Source: HR10 sp964615335 (lineage in GTDB: Bacteria; Acidobacteriota; Blastocatellia; HR10). Taken from it: DNA of 64,000 nt. The position numbers were made by a program, and so were the translations under genes. Below, piece after piece: positions 22,583 to 32,882 of the stretch (the stretch's first letter is position 1; each line of letters starts with the position of its first letter). Location: assembly GCA_964615335.1 (NCBI GenBank), contig CAZTMT010000010.1:1-64000 (forward strand). The letters run 5' to 3'. Under the pieces are notes generated by a model. It saw only the letters and a program-made list of their open reading frames with translations, had not been told where the DNA came from and did no database searches.

Positions 22583-24940
22583 ATGGAATACGAAGGCGAC
22601 GTGCTCACGCTGCCTGTTCTTCCGTTGAAGAATGTTGTTCTCTTCCCGTATATGACGATGCCGCTGTCGGTGGGGCGTCCGATTTCGATCGCGGCAGTCG
22701 AGGCGGCTCTCTCCAGTGAGGAGAAGCTCCTGGTCCTTGTCGCGCAGCGCGATCCGAACATTGAGGAACCCAGGCCGGAAGATCTCTTCACCATTGGGAC
22801 GAAGGGGGCCATTCGGAGGATGACGCGCGCTCAGGATGGGACGTTGCAAGTGATCGTGCAAGGGCTGGAACGGGTGGTCCTTTTGAAGATCGAGCCGCCG
22901 GCTCCCTACATGCGGGCCCGTGTCCATTCTCTGCCCCTTCTTGAGGACAATCCCGTCGAGGTCGAAGCCCTGCATCGGGCCATTCTCGATCAGGTCTCCA
23001 AGGCCTTGAGTCTGCTCCCTCAGGTTCCGGAGGAGCTGCATGCGGCATTCGCTTCGACGGAGGATCCTGTGCGGGTGGCCTATCTTTTGGCCACGATCTT
23101 GAATCTGGACCTCCAGGCCTTGCAATCTCTTCTGGAAGCGCGAACCAAGAGCGATCTGCTCCGTTCACTCTTCAAGCATCTCACGCATGAGGTCCAGGTC
23201 CTCGAACTGCGACATAAGATCGCCAGTCAAGCCCAGCAGGAGATGACGCGCGAGCAGCGCGAGTATTTTCTGCGCCAGCAACTGCGCGCCATTCAGCGCG
23301 AGCTGGGGGAGATTGATCCGCATCAGGCGGAGGTGAATCTGCTGCGCGAGCGGCTCGAGCAGGCCGCCTTGCCCGAGTTCGTACGGAAGGAAGCGGAACG
23401 GGAGCTGAATCGGCTGGAGAAGCTCCCGAGCATGGCCCCGGATTATCATGTCATTCGCACGTATTTGGAGCTGGTCCTGGAGCTGCCCTGGGATCGGCAG
23501 ACCGAAGACAACCTGGATCTGGCGAACGTCCGGCGCGTGCTGGACGAAGACCACTACGGGCTGGAGGATGTCAAGCAGCGCATTCTCGAGCATCTGGCCG
23601 TCTTGAAGCTGAATCCGCAGGCGAAGGCTCCGATCCTGTGCTTTGTCGGCCCTCCGGGCGTGGGGAAGACGAGCCTGGGACAGTCTATTGCGCGAGCGCT
23701 CGGACGGAAATTCGAGCGCTTGAGCCTCGGGGGCTTGCACGATGAGGCCGAGTTGCGCGGCCATCGGCGCACGTACATCGGTGCTATGCCGGGAAGGATC
23801 ATCCAGGCCATTCGCCGCGCCGGCGTGAAGAATCCCCTGCTCATGCTCGATGAGGTGGACAAGATCGGGCGGGATTTCCGCGGCGATCCGGCGGCGGCGC
23901 TTCTGGAGATCCTGGATCCCGAGCAGAACCATTCGTTCCGCGACAACTACCTGGATCTTCCTTTTGATCTCTCCAAGGTCTTTTTCATCACGACGGCCAA
24001 TACGCTGGATACGATCCCGCGTCCGCTTCTGGATCGCATGGAGGTGTTGCGCCTGCCCGGCTATAGCGAGGAGGAGAAGGTGGAGATCGCCCGGCGCCAC
24101 CTCATCCCGAAGAAGCTCAAGGAGACGGGTCTCACCCCGGACCAACTGCGCCTCCCCGATGAAACGGTGCGTTACATCATCGCGCGCTACACGCGCGAGG
24201 CGGGAGTGCGTCAGCTCGAGCGCGCGATCGCTCAAGTGGCGCGCAAGGTGGCTCTGCGCATCGCCGAGGGCAAAAGTGAAGGCGAGCTGATCGCGGTGAG
24301 CGATCTGCCCGAGCTTCTGGGTCCGGAGCGTTTCTTCCCCGAAGAGGCGCGCAAGGAACTCCCTGTTGGCGTCGCGACAGGTGTCGCGTGGACCGAAACG
24401 GGAGGGGAAGTCCTTTACATCGAAGCGGCTCTGCTGCCGGGAGGGCGGGGTCTGACGCTCACGGGACATCTGGGCGAGGTCATGCAGGAGTCAGCCAAGG
24501 CCGCCGAGAGCTACATCTGGTCGCACGCGGAGGCCTTCGGCATCGCGCGAGAGGTCTTCGAGAAAAACGGCGTGCACATTCATGTCCCGGCCGGAGCGAT
24601 CCCCAAAGATGGACCTTCGGCGGGCATCGCCATGGTCACCGCTTTGGCTTCGCTCTATACGGGGATCCCCGTGCGAAGCGATGTCGCCATGACCGGCGAG
24701 ATCACACTCTCGGGGCTGATCCTGCCTGTGGGCGGCATCAAAGAGAAGGTGCTCGCAGCGCGTCGCGCCGGCCTTCGACGTATCATCCTCCCGCGGCCTA
24801 ATGAGAAGGACCTGAGAGAACTGCCCGAACACGTCCGCCAGGAGATGGAATTCGTCTTCGTCGAACGCATCGAGGAGGCTTTGAGCGCCGCCATCCCAGA
24901 GCTGGCCGAGAGACTGGCGCACCTCAAAGAGGCCGCCTGA
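22583..24940 (+). CDS. lon: ATP-dependent protease Lon
   Basis: Cytosolic AAA+ protease that degrades misfolded and regulatory proteins, 785 residues from ATG 22583, which is chosen for its GGAGG and because the Lon N-domain begins there (LTLPVLPLKNVVLFPYMTMP). The ATPase module has Walker A GPPGVGKTS, Walker B MLDEVDKIGRD and the pore segment between them. The catalytic dyad falls at Ser679 (PKDGPSAGIAM) and Lys722 (GGIKEKVL), the same numbers as in E. coli Lon. The protein is full length with no break. It appears monocistronic, convergent with a subtilase gene. Confidence 0.97.
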   Translation: MEYEGDVLTLPVLPLKNVVLFPYMTMPLSVGRPISIAAVEAALSSEEKLLVLVAQRDPNIEEPRPEDLFTIGTKGAIRRMTRAQDGTLQVIVQGLERVVLLKIEPPAPYMRARVHSLPLLEDNPVEVEALHRAILDQVSKALSLLPQVPEELHAAFASTEDPVRVAYLLATILNLDLQALQSLLEARTKSDLLRSLFKHLTHEVQVLELRHKIASQAQQEMTREQREYFLRQQLRAIQRELGEIDPHQAEVNLLRERLEQAALPEFVRKEAERELNRLEKLPSMAPDYHVIRTYLELVLELPWDRQTEDNLDLANVRRVLDEDHYGLEDVKQRILEHLAVLKLNPQAKAPILCFVGPPGVGKTSLGQSIARALGRKFERLSLGGLHDEAELRGHRRTYIGAMPGRIIQAIRRAGVKNPLLMLDEVDKIGRDFRGDPAAALLEILDPEQNHSFRDNYLDLPFDLSKVFFITTANTLDTIPRPLLDRMEVLRLPGYSEEEKVEIARRHLIPKKLKETGLTPDQLRLPDETVRYIIARYTREAGVRQLERAIAQVARKVALRIAEGKSEGELIAVSDLPELLGPERFFPEEARKELPVGVATGVAWTETGGEVLYIEAALLPGGRGLTLTGHLGEVMQESAKAAESYIWSHAEAFGIAREVFEKNGVHIHVPAGAIPKDGPSAGIAMVTALASLYTGIPVRSDVAMTGEITLSGLILPVGGIKEKVLAARRAGLRRIILPRPNEKDLRELPEHVRQEMEFVFVERIEEALSAAIPELAERLAHLKEAA

Positions 24941-25007
24941 GACGAGCCCGCATCGTCTGGACGCGCGGACGCATTGAGGGATGATCCTGGTTTCCTCGCT
25001 CCCCCGG

Positions 25008-27131
25008 TCATTTCTTCACGAGGGTGACGGTGTTGGAGTCGTACGTCTTGCCCTCGTCGGTTTGCGCGCGCACAAGGACGCGATAGTTTCGCGGCCCCTG
25101 AGGGGGATTGGACAGCGCGACGGTGACGCGATGCGTGATCGTGAAGAAGCGGAAGGGGGAGATCGTCGCTGTCAGGCCCGGCGCCGGGTCCAGAGGGATG
25201 AAGTGCAGGGCGACATCGCCGGTGTAGCTCGGATGTCGGCGGACAGTGAGGTAGAAAAGAGCCTGCCCGTTGCGAAGTCGAACGGAAGTCGGAGCAGCGC
25301 TCACGGAGACTTTGGGAGGAGCGAGAACCGTGATCTCCACAGTGGCCGTCGCTTCGCCTCCGCGCCCGTCACTTGCGTGCACGCGCACGGTCACGCGGAT
25401 GGGGTCGGCATCGGGGATCGGATTCGTATTGGTCGTATCGAGCTGCGCCGTAGCGCCCGAACCGGAGAGGGTTCCGGCCGAGGATGTCCACCTGTATGTC
25501 AGGGCGTCCCCATCGGGATCGTTCCCTCGCGCTGTGAGGAAGACGATCGCCCCGTCCTGGACACTTGTCGAGCTGGCTTCCAGAGCGACCTCGGGAGGAC
25601 GATTCGGAGCGCGCACGGTGATGCTGCGGCTGGCCGAAGCCGTATGGCCGCGACCATCATCCACGGTGACGGTGACCAGCACGGAGACCGGAGGGGCTCC
25701 GGGAGTGGGATTCACACCTCTTGTGTCCAGCACAGCATCGGTGATCCCGGCTCTCAAAGTGCCCTCCGTCGTCCTCCAGCTATAGGTCAGGGGATCGCCA
25801 TCGGGGTCGCTTCCATTGGCTGTGAAGGAGACCGTCTGACCGTCATCCACGACAAGATGACTGGCTGTGAGTGAGACTCTCGGAGGGCAGTCCTTCTGGC
25901 AGACCTGGGATGGATCATCCGCATGGAGCGCGCGGAGCGTCTCCAGAGCGTCACTGATCCCGCTACTGTTCACCTTCCCCACAAGAGCCGGACTTTGTCG
26001 AACGCCCTGGCGGAGCGCTTCTTGAAGGTCGGAGGCGGAAACGTCTCGCACCGAGAGGGCCAGAGCCGCAATGCCGGCGACATGAGGCGTCGCCATCGAG
26101 GTCCCGCTGAAACTCGCGTATCTGCCGCCGGGGACTGTGCTCAGGATTGCCTGGCCGGGAGCAGCGACGTCCACCCAGTCGCCGTAGTTGGAGAAAGAGG
26201 TGAGGTCGCCGTTTTGATCCACAGCGGCAACCGAGAGCACGTCCTCGTACGCCGCCGGATATTGTTTGACGTTCGTGCTCCCGTTTCCGGCCGCTGCGAT
26301 GAAGAGGATGCCCTCGTTCCGCAACCTCGCGATAGCTTCTTCCAGAGCGCGCGAATAGGTGTCCGATCCCCAGCTCGCATTCACCACGCGGATATTCACG
26401 CCGCGCCGCTTCATGGTGATGATGTAGTCAATCGTCTCCAGCGCATCCGAGAGGTATCCGGAGCCGTCTCGGTCGAGGAACTTAAGCGCCATGATCTTCA
26501 CATGCCAGTTCACGCCCACGATTCCAATCTGGTTGTCCCCGATCGCGCCGATCGTTCCCGCCACATGTGTCCCGTGTCGGTTATCGTCGCTTGGAGGCTG
26601 CCAGGGCGAGATGGCGTTATACCCGTAGTAATCGTCCACGTAGCCGTTGCCGTCATCGTCCTTGCGGTTGTTGGGGATCTCGCCGGTATTCACCCAGATA
26701 TTCTCCTGAAGATCGGGATGCGAATAGTCCACGCCCGTATCCACGACGGCGACGACGATGTCGGGGCTGCCGCTGGTCACGCTCCAGGCTTCCGGAGCGC
26801 TGACCATCTCCAGCCCCCAGAGGTTCGCGAAATTCGGATCGTTGGGGATCATGCGGTCGGCGGAGTAGAGCAGGTCGGGTTCGGCGTACTCGACATCCTC
26901 TTCGTACTGCAACAGACTCAAGCGGGAGAGCACGTCTTCTCCCTTTCGCAGGGAGATGACCTGTGGACGCGCCATGCCCCGCCGCTTGAGGATGAGGCGC
27001 TGAGGATGGTATCGCGCCGTGAGGAAGCGCCAGGGATCAAAGGCCGGTTTCCTCTGTTGTGCGCTCAGGCGAGCGGACCAGGGTGCCAGAACCGCCAGTA
27101 TGATGATCCAGCCCATTATGCTCTTGCGCAT
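25008..27131 (-). CDS. Secreted subtilisin-like protease (S8) with Ig/PKD-type repeats
   Basis: A 707-residue exported serine protease. Signal peptide about 1-24, then a propeptide-like segment (to about 95), then the peptidase domain with the triad motifs VVDTGVDYSHPDL (Asp), NRHGTHVAGTIGA (His) and GTSMATPHVAGIAA (Ser), plus the oxyanion Asn in AAAGNGS. This resembles the thermitase/fervidolysin group. After about residue 415 come two tandem Ig-like repeats marked by SDPDGDPLTYSW and NDPDGDALTYRW, and a final domain that may bind substrate or the surface. No membrane anchor is seen. It probably feeds peptide uptake through outer-membrane receptors, which is an inference. Confidence 0.92.
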   Translation of the reverse strand: MRKSIMGWIIILAVLAPWSARLSAQQRKPAFDPWRFLTARYHPQRLILKRRGMARPQVISLRKGEDVLSRLSLLQYEEDVEYAEPDLLYSADRMIPNDPNFANLWGLEMVSAPEAWSVTSGSPDIVVAVVDTGVDYSHPDLQENIWVNTGEIPNNRKDDDGNGYVDDYYGYNAISPWQPPSDDNRHGTHVAGTIGAIGDNQIGIVGVNWHVKIMALKFLDRDGSGYLSDALETIDYIITMKRRGVNIRVVNASWGSDTYSRALEEAIARLRNEGILFIAAAGNGSTNVKQYPAAYEDVLSVAAVDQNGDLTSFSNYGDWVDVAAPGQAILSTVPGGRYASFSGTSMATPHVAGIAALALSVRDVSASDLQEALRQGVRQSPALVGKVNSSGISDALETLRALHADDPSQVCQKDCPPRVSLTASHLVVDDGQTVSFTANGSDPDGDPLTYSWRTTEGTLRAGITDAVLDTRGVNPTPGAPPVSVLVTVTVDDGRGHTASASRSITVRAPNRPPEVALEASSTSVQDGAIVFLTARGNDPDGDALTYRWTSSAGTLSGSGATAQLDTTNTNPIPDADPIRVTVRVHASDGRGGEATATVEITVLAPPKVSVSAAPTSVRLRNGQALFYLTVRRHPSYTGDVALHFIPLDPAPGLTATISPFRFFTITHRVTVALSNPPQGPRNYRVLVRAQTDEGKTYDSNTVTLVKK

Positions 27132-27314
27132 CTTCTCCCCTCCGAGAGAGTCTTCGGTTCACTGCGGAGCCGCTTCTGTGACGCCCGAGGGGAGGTTTCC
27201 GGTTGGCCGAAAGTTGCTGCGGTTTCTCTCCACAAGGGGACGCTCTCTCTGTTCCCGCTGGGGGGCGGCAGAACGGTTGGGCTGTTGCGTGCTGTGGATG
27301 GGAGAGTCGGGGAC

Positions 27315-30167
27315 TTATCCCGCGACGGGAGAGCCCGATGACGCTCGGGCGCCGAACAAGAGAGGCGCCAGCGCCTGCCCCGTATATGAGCCGGGCGTGC
27401 GCGCGATCTTCTCCGGAGGGCCTTCGGCGACGATCCAACCTCCTTCTTCTCCCCCCTCGGGGCCGAGGTCAATGATCCAATCGGCGCACTTGATGACTTC
27501 CAGGTTGTGCTCGATGACGATCACCGTGTTGCCCCGATCCACGAGCCGTCCCAGGACATCGAGAAGTCGCTTCACGTCTTCGAAGTGGAGGCCAGTTGTC
27601 GGTTCATCGAGGATGTAGATGGTGCGCCCGGTCGCCCGCTTGCTCAATTCGCGGGCGAGCTTGATGCGCTGGGCTTCGCCGCCGGAGAGCGTCGTCGCCG
27701 GTTGACCCAGCTCGATGTATCCGAGGCCCACGTCGAGCAGGGTCCGAAGCTTGTTCCGAATCGGAGGGATGTTTTCCAGAAGCGCATAGGCCTCTTCAAC
27801 CGTCATGCGAAGGATGTCGGCGATCGAATATCCCTTGTAGCGCACACTCAAGGTCTCCTGGTTATATCGCGCGCCGCGGCAGACATCGCAGGTCACGTAG
27901 ACGTCGGGAAGAAAGTTCATCTCGATGCGTTTCACGCCATCTCCTTGACAGGCTTCGCATCGGCCCCCCTTGACGTTGAAGCTGAAGCGCCCCGGTTTGT
28001 ATCCGCGCTGGCGGGATTCAGGAAGCTGCGCGAAGAGCTGCCGGATGAACGTGAAGACGCCCACGTACGTCGCCGGATTGGAACGCGGAGTTCTGCCGAT
28101 CGGCGACTGATCAATCTCGATCACCTTGTCCACGTACTCCAGTCCGGTGAGGCGATCATAGGGACCCGGCTCAAGGGGGCTTTTGTAGAGGTGGCGGGCG
28201 AGCGCCCGATAGAGGATCTCATCTACGAGCGTGGATTTGCCCGATCCGGAGACGCCCGTGACGCAAATGAAGAGGCCCAAGGGGAAGGAGACGGTGATGT
28301 TCTTGAGATTGTTCGCTCGGGCTCCGTAGATCGTGAGGGCGCGTTCGCCGGGCGCGCGACGCGTGCTCGGGAGGGGGATGCACCGTCGGCCAGAGAGATA
28401 TTGTCCGGTGAGGGAATCGGGATGACGGGCGATCTCCTCCGGGGGACCGCTGGCGACCAGATACCCCCCATGGACGCCGGCCCCCGGGCCGAGATCGATG
28501 ACGTAATCGGCGCGACGGATCGTCTCCTCATCGTGCTCGACGACGATGACCGTGTTCCCCAGATCGCGCAGTTTTTCCAGCGTCGCGAGCAAGCGCGCGT
28601 TGTCTCGGGGATGCAGGCCGATGGAAGGCTCATCGAGCACGTAGAGCACACCGCGCAATTGCGAGCCGATCTGCGTCGCCAGGCGAATGCGCTGCGCTTC
28701 GCCTCCGGAGAGGGTCGAGGCCGGGCGATCCAGCGTCAAATATCCCACGCCCACGGTGTCCAGAAACTCCAATCGCGCCGAGATCTCTCGCAGGAGCGGT
28801 TCGGCGATCTGCCGCTCTCGTGGGGTGAGCTCGTGCGAGAGATCGCGAAAGACGCGGACGGCTTCGCCGATGGGCAGCGCCGCGTAGTCGGCGATCGAGC
28901 GCCCGCCGACGCGCACGGCGAGGCTGGCCCGCTGCAGGCGCTTCCCCTGGCAGGCCGGACAGCGCGTCGTTTGAACAAGAGCGCGATAGAAGGCGGCCCG
29001 CTCCTCCTCCTCTTCTTCTCCGTCCTGTTCCAGATGCCGCTCAAGAAGCGCGACGACTCCCGGCCAGTGGAGTCGGTACCGAGAGCCGTTGTGCTCGAAG
29101 GGGATTTTCTCCTTCAGGCCGTAGAAGAAGGCCTCTTTCACCTTGGGGGGAAGCTCGGCGAAGCGTCGGCTGGGCTCCAGACGATAGTGACGCACCAGCG
29201 CCAGCAGCGCATCTTTGACGTACCCTCCGAGCGCGCGATCGAAGGGAAGGATGTCGAGGCGGTCCACCGGTTGCTCGGGATCAGGGATGATACGCTCCGG
29301 GGCGATCTCGCTCTTGGTCCCAAGACCGCGACATTCCGGACAGGCCCCGTAAGGACTGTTGAAGGAGAAGGAGCGGGGTTCCAGCATCGGGACCGAGATG
29401 CCGCACTCGATGCAGGCCATCTTCTCCGAATAGAACTGCTCCTCCCCATCCACGACGGCGATGAGTACGATCCCTTCGGTCAACTTGAGAGCCGTGCGGA
29501 TCGAACGCTCCAGGCGCTCCTGAATACCCGGCTTAAGCAAGAGCCGATCCACGACGACTTCGATCGTATGGTTCTTCCGCTTGTCGAGTCGGATCTCCTC
29601 ATCCAGAGCGCGCAGCTCCCCATCAATGCGGGCGCGCAGGAAACCGGCCTGAGCGAGCTTCTGCAGTTCCTTCCGGAATTCCCCCTTGCGTCCGCGCACG
29701 ATCGGGGCCAGGATCATCACCCGCTCGCCGGGGGGCAAATCCAGAACAGCCTTCACGATCTGTTCGACCGATTGCCGACTGATGGGGCGACCGCACTCCG
29801 GACAATGCGGCTTGCCGATCGAGGAGAAAAGCACGCGCAGATAATCGTAGATCTCGGTGACCGTTCCGACCGTCGAGCGCGGACTGCGGCTGATGGTCCT
29901 CTGCTCGATCGAGAGAGCGGGCGAAAGCCCCTCGATGGAGTCCACATCCGGTTTCTCGAACTGGTCCAGGAACTGGCGGGCGTAGACCGAGAGCGATTCC
30001 ACGTACCGGCGCTGCCCTTCGGCATAGAGGGTATCGAAGGCGAGGCTCGATTTCCCTGATCCGCTGAGCCCCGTGATGACGGTGAGCGAGCGATGCGGGA
30101 TCTCCAGATCGAGGTTCTTCAGATTGTGCTGCCGTGCGCCGCGTACGGTGATCCGATCAATCGGCAT
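27315..30167 (-). CDS. uvrA: Excinuclease ABC subunit UvrA
   Basis: Damage-recognition ATPase of nucleotide excision repair, 950 residues and full length. Two ABC modules are present, each with Walker A (ITGLSGSGKSSLAFDT; VTGVSGSGKSTLVDEI), signature (STLSGGEAQRIRLA; TTLSGGEAQRIKLA) and Walker B (VLDEPSIGLHPRD; ILDEPTTGLHFED). Zinc-finger cysteines are intact in CIECGISV/CPECRGLG and CEACQGDG/CDVCRGARY. A strong sigma70-type promoter lies about 60-90 bases upstream. No LexA-like box was recognised. It is followed downstream by a subtilase on the same strand with a 183-base gap, so it is probably transcribed alone. Confidence 0.97.
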   Translation of the reverse strand: MPIDRITVRGARQHNLKNLDLEIPHRSLTVITGLSGSGKSSLAFDTLYAEGQRRYVESLSVYARQFLDQFEKPDVDSIEGLSPALSIEQRTISRSPRSTVGTVTEIYDYLRVLFSSIGKPHCPECGRPISRQSVEQIVKAVLDLPPGERVMILAPIVRGRKGEFRKELQKLAQAGFLRARIDGELRALDEEIRLDKRKNHTIEVVVDRLLLKPGIQERLERSIRTALKLTEGIVLIAVVDGEEQFYSEKMACIECGISVPMLEPRSFSFNSPYGACPECRGLGTKSEIAPERIIPDPEQPVDRLDILPFDRALGGYVKDALLALVRHYRLEPSRRFAELPPKVKEAFFYGLKEKIPFEHNGSRYRLHWPGVVALLERHLEQDGEEEEEERAAFYRALVQTTRCPACQGKRLQRASLAVRVGGRSIADYAALPIGEAVRVFRDLSHELTPRERQIAEPLLREISARLEFLDTVGVGYLTLDRPASTLSGGEAQRIRLATQIGSQLRGVLYVLDEPSIGLHPRDNARLLATLEKLRDLGNTVIVVEHDEETIRRADYVIDLGPGAGVHGGYLVASGPPEEIARHPDSLTGQYLSGRRCIPLPSTRRAPGERALTIYGARANNLKNITVSFPLGLFICVTGVSGSGKSTLVDEILYRALARHLYKSPLEPGPYDRLTGLEYVDKVIEIDQSPIGRTPRSNPATYVGVFTFIRQLFAQLPESRQRGYKPGRFSFNVKGGRCEACQGDGVKRIEMNFLPDVYVTCDVCRGARYNQETLSVRYKGYSIADILRMTVEEAYALLENIPPIRNKLRTLLDVGLGYIELGQPATTLSGGEAQRIKLARELSKRATGRTIYILDEPTTGLHFEDVKRLLDVLGRLVDRGNTVIVIEHNLEVIKCADWIIDLGPEGGEEGGWIVAEGPPEKIARTPGSYTGQALAPLLFGARASSGSPVAG

Positions 30168-30227
30168 CGCCTCATCCCCGCCCGAGATACTCTCAGCGAA
30201 GCCCTTGGGCCGCGATCCAAAAAAGAA

Positions 30228-30257
30228 ATATTACCGAGGGCAGACTCAGGCTGTCAA
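30228..30257 (-). promoter_or_regulatory. Promoter of uvrA
   Basis: On the minus strand a perfect TTGACA (30252-30257), an 18-bp spacer and TAATAT (30228-30233). The leader to ATG 30167 is about 55 bases. Confidence 0.75.
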
Positions 30258-30283
30258 GAATGCGTTCGGCGGAGCTTCGGCGC

Positions 30284-32731
30284 TCACCTCACCGTGCGCA
30301 CCCAGATGGGGATGGAGAGCTGTTCCTCTTCCGTGCTCACCCGGATGAACCCCTCCCAATCGCGCGTTCCCGGGGCGACCGAAGGTTCGATGCGCAGTGT
30401 GAGAGTGAACTGCCCCGTCCCTCCCGGACGCACCGAAAGCGTGGTTTTGTTCAGCTCCACGCGAATCGCCGGATCGGTCGCGTTCATCGTGAGCGCGAGC
30501 TGATAGGTCCTCAGGCGCGAGGAGTGGTTCTTCAGCGTGAAGGTCTGCGTTCGCGTCACGCCTTGTCGGATGGAGAGGCGGCCGAAGCTGTGCGTGGGCG
30601 GATCCACCGTCGTTTGCACGCGCGCCAGAGCGCGCATGTCCACCAGGCCTGCTCCGCGATCCATCGCGCTCAGCGCGGCCAGAGGCTCCGGACGTCGGGC
30701 TGTCGTGATGATCGCCGAGCGGATCTCATCGGGCGTCCAGTCCGGATGGAGCTGTTTCAGAAGAGCGGCCACGCCAGCCACGCGCGGCGCCGCGAAGCTC
30801 GTTCCGTTGCGGAAGGCGAATCCGCTCGGATCGTAGAGCGGCTCCTGAAGGTCCTCTCGGACATCGGGAGGGATGGGGAAACGCGCGTCCCCACGAGGGT
30901 CGTCATCCTGAACAGCCGCATAGCTGCTCAGGCCCGGAGCGACGACATCGGGCTTGATAGTGAAATCTGAGCCGGGACCGCGCGAGCTGAAATCAGCCAG
31001 ATGACCGGCCGGAATCGAGAGCGTCACGATCGTCTCATCGCTCGCATCCAGCGGGCTCAGGGTGGCGTGCGTCGGACGCTGGCTCTGCTCGTGAGCGTCC
31101 ACGAGTTGTTTCAAAGCAAGCCCTGATGTCCGTTGAAGGAAAAGAGCGGGCAGGGGCGCTCCCTGCAAATCCGGAGCGATGAAGGTATCGCCGCCGGCTT
31201 CGCTGTTGTAGAAGATGACAGCGATGGCGCCGGCGGCCGCAGCATTCTGATTTTTTGTCGCGAAAAGACACTGCCCACGCTGGATCAGGGCGATGGCTCC
31301 GGCCAGAGATCCCGGAGGCAGCGGATCGCAGGCCAATCCTCCGCCGTCGGCCAGGCCATTGTCCACAAGATCCACGTCCAGAAGGCGCCCTCGAAGGGGC
31401 TCATTCGGAAAGGGCGTGGCGCCGCGTATCCCGCGAAAGCCGAGGATCTCGGTGAGTTCGGGAGGAGGCAGCGGATCCTCAACGCGCACACGGCCGAGCG
31501 CCGAAGCGGCTGCCCCCTGGTGGGAGTTTGTCACTGCGCCGACGGCAATCACCCGTCGGGCGCTGGCCGGGCTGCGCACGGTGCCGCCGGCAGCGTTTTG
31601 CGTCTCGCCGGGAGGCGGGCCGTCATTGCCCGCGGCCGCGACGACAACAGCTCCAGCAGCCACAGCATTATTGGCGGCGCGATCCAGCAGGGGATTCGAG
31701 GGAGCCCCCAGGCTGAAGTTGATCACATCCATTCCGTCGCGAACGGCCTCTTCAAATCCCGCCAGCAGGCTATCCAGGCCGCAGCGCGGCGCACACACGC
31801 GATAGCTCCCCAGGAAGGCCTTCGGCGCCACGCCGCTGATGAGAACAGGACGCGTCCCGGGGAAAGCCGCCAGATCTAACTGTGCTCCCACGGCGCAACT
31901 GGCCACATGCGTTCCATGCCCGTTCAGGTCCTGAGCCGTTCGCAAGCGCGCATCCAGACGCGCTTGCCGATCAATGAGCGACTGAAAGACCTTTGCGACG
32001 ATGACCTTGGAATTCGCCAGGCCTTCGTCCGTATTGGCGCGGGGAAATCCCGGAGGGGGCGCGAGCGTCGCGTCCTGAAGCATCGGGTGATCGAAGTCCA
32101 CGCCCGTGTCCACAATGCCGATTTTGATCCCCAGCCCGGCGCGCTCGCGCCCCCCCAGGGCATTCCATAAAGCGTCAGCCCCCATGACCTCATGGCTTGC
32201 GTCCAGCGGGGGGACCCAGGACACCGCTTTCGCCGATTCCAGAGAGAAGGTCTCGATCGGATGAATCTCAACGACCTCCGGGAGCGTGGCAAGTATCTCC
32301 ACCTTCTCCGGGGGAAGGGTGAGCGCGAGGCCATTGAGCAAGATCTCGTATCGCGCGTGAATCTGCGCTTCGGGGACGCGCGCGCGCAAGTGAGCGACAA
32401 AGCGCTCCTGTTGGCTCCTGAGATAGGCCAGATAAGCGCGCGAGCGATCGGATTGCAGATCGAGCTTTCCCTGGCGTTGGTTCGTCGGAGCCACCTGAAG
32501 GCTTGTGGCCGCCAGCCCTTTTATGGTCCCGCGGTATGTCGCCACCGGATCATCAGCCAGTATAACGATCACCGCCGGGTGTCCCTGAACGCGAACAGCG
32601 CGCGACAGAGCAGCGCGCGCCTGAGCGAGCTTGCGGTTCAGAGAATCATCCTGCGAGCCCCGAGCCTCCGGATTCGCGGCGCCCAGAGAGAACAGAAAGA
32701 GTAGTGCGGCCCCAAGCCCTCTTCGCTTCAT
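30284..32731 (-). CDS. Secreted subtilisin-like protease (S8) with PA-domain insert
   Basis: An 815-residue exported protease of the C5a-peptidase-like/cucumisin layout. A signal peptide covers about 1-26. An inhibitor_I9-type propeptide follows (VIVILADDPVAT to LPEVVEIHPIE). Catalytic motifs are IGIVDTGVDFDHPML (Asp), LNGHGTHVASCAVGA (His) and FRNGTSFAAPRVAGVAA (Ser). Between His and Ser lies a protease-associated domain (LAGAIALIQRGQCLFATKNQNA). The C-terminal 110 residues form an Fn3-like beta domain. Two Cys in RVCAPRCGLD could pair. It is a different architecture from the S8 protease at 25008, so not a recent duplicate. A perfect TATAAT lies upstream at 32790. Confidence 0.92.
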   Translation of the reverse strand: MKRRGLGAALLFLFSLGAANPEARGSQDDSLNRKLAQARAALSRAVRVQGHPAVIVILADDPVATYRGTIKGLAATSLQVAPTNQRQGKLDLQSDRSRAYLAYLRSQQERFVAHLRARVPEAQIHARYEILLNGLALTLPPEKVEILATLPEVVEIHPIETFSLESAKAVSWVPPLDASHEVMGADALWNALGGRERAGLGIKIGIVDTGVDFDHPMLQDATLAPPPGFPRANTDEGLANSKVIVAKVFQSLIDRQARLDARLRTAQDLNGHGTHVASCAVGAQLDLAAFPGTRPVLISGVAPKAFLGSYRVCAPRCGLDSLLAGFEEAVRDGMDVINFSLGAPSNPLLDRAANNAVAAGAVVVAAAGNDGPPPGETQNAAGGTVRSPASARRVIAVGAVTNSHQGAAASALGRVRVEDPLPPPELTEILGFRGIRGATPFPNEPLRGRLLDVDLVDNGLADGGGLACDPLPPGSLAGAIALIQRGQCLFATKNQNAAAAGAIAVIFYNSEAGGDTFIAPDLQGAPLPALFLQRTSGLALKQLVDAHEQSQRPTHATLSPLDASDETIVTLSIPAGHLADFSSRGPGSDFTIKPDVVAPGLSSYAAVQDDDPRGDARFPIPPDVREDLQEPLYDPSGFAFRNGTSFAAPRVAGVAALLKQLHPDWTPDEIRSAIITTARRPEPLAALSAMDRGAGLVDMRALARVQTTVDPPTHSFGRLSIRQGVTRTQTFTLKNHSSRLRTYQLALTMNATDPAIRVELNKTTLSVRPGGTGQFTLTLRIEPSVAPGTRDWEGFIRVSTEEEQLSIPIWVRTVR

Positions 32732-32789
32732 CCCCTTTTCTCCTGAGATCCTCTGGCCCAGTTGTTGTGACCGCTCATATGGCCTGGGG

Positions 32790-32795
32790 ATTATA
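32790..32795 (-). promoter_or_regulatory. -10 box of the PA-domain subtilase gene
   Basis: Reads TATAAT on the minus strand about 60 bases before ATG 32731. TTGCAT (32811-32816) is at a short 15-bp spacing, GCTTGC at 17 bp. Confidence 0.45.
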
Positions 32796-32882
32796 CCGGA
32801 TGCTTCGAGCGATGCAAGCGGCCACTCCCATCTGCCAGAGGGCTGTTCGGGAGGATATCATGCCCCGCAGGGCGGAGGATCC

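Noticed and set aside
27507..30059. Long plus-strand reading frame (850 codons) opposite uvrA
   Set aside because: It is the mirror of an unmistakable UvrA and shows no domain of its own.
25008..32731. The two subtilase genes as a recent duplication around uvrA
   Set aside because: They differ in propeptide, PA insert and C-terminal domains, so they are distinct subfamilies.
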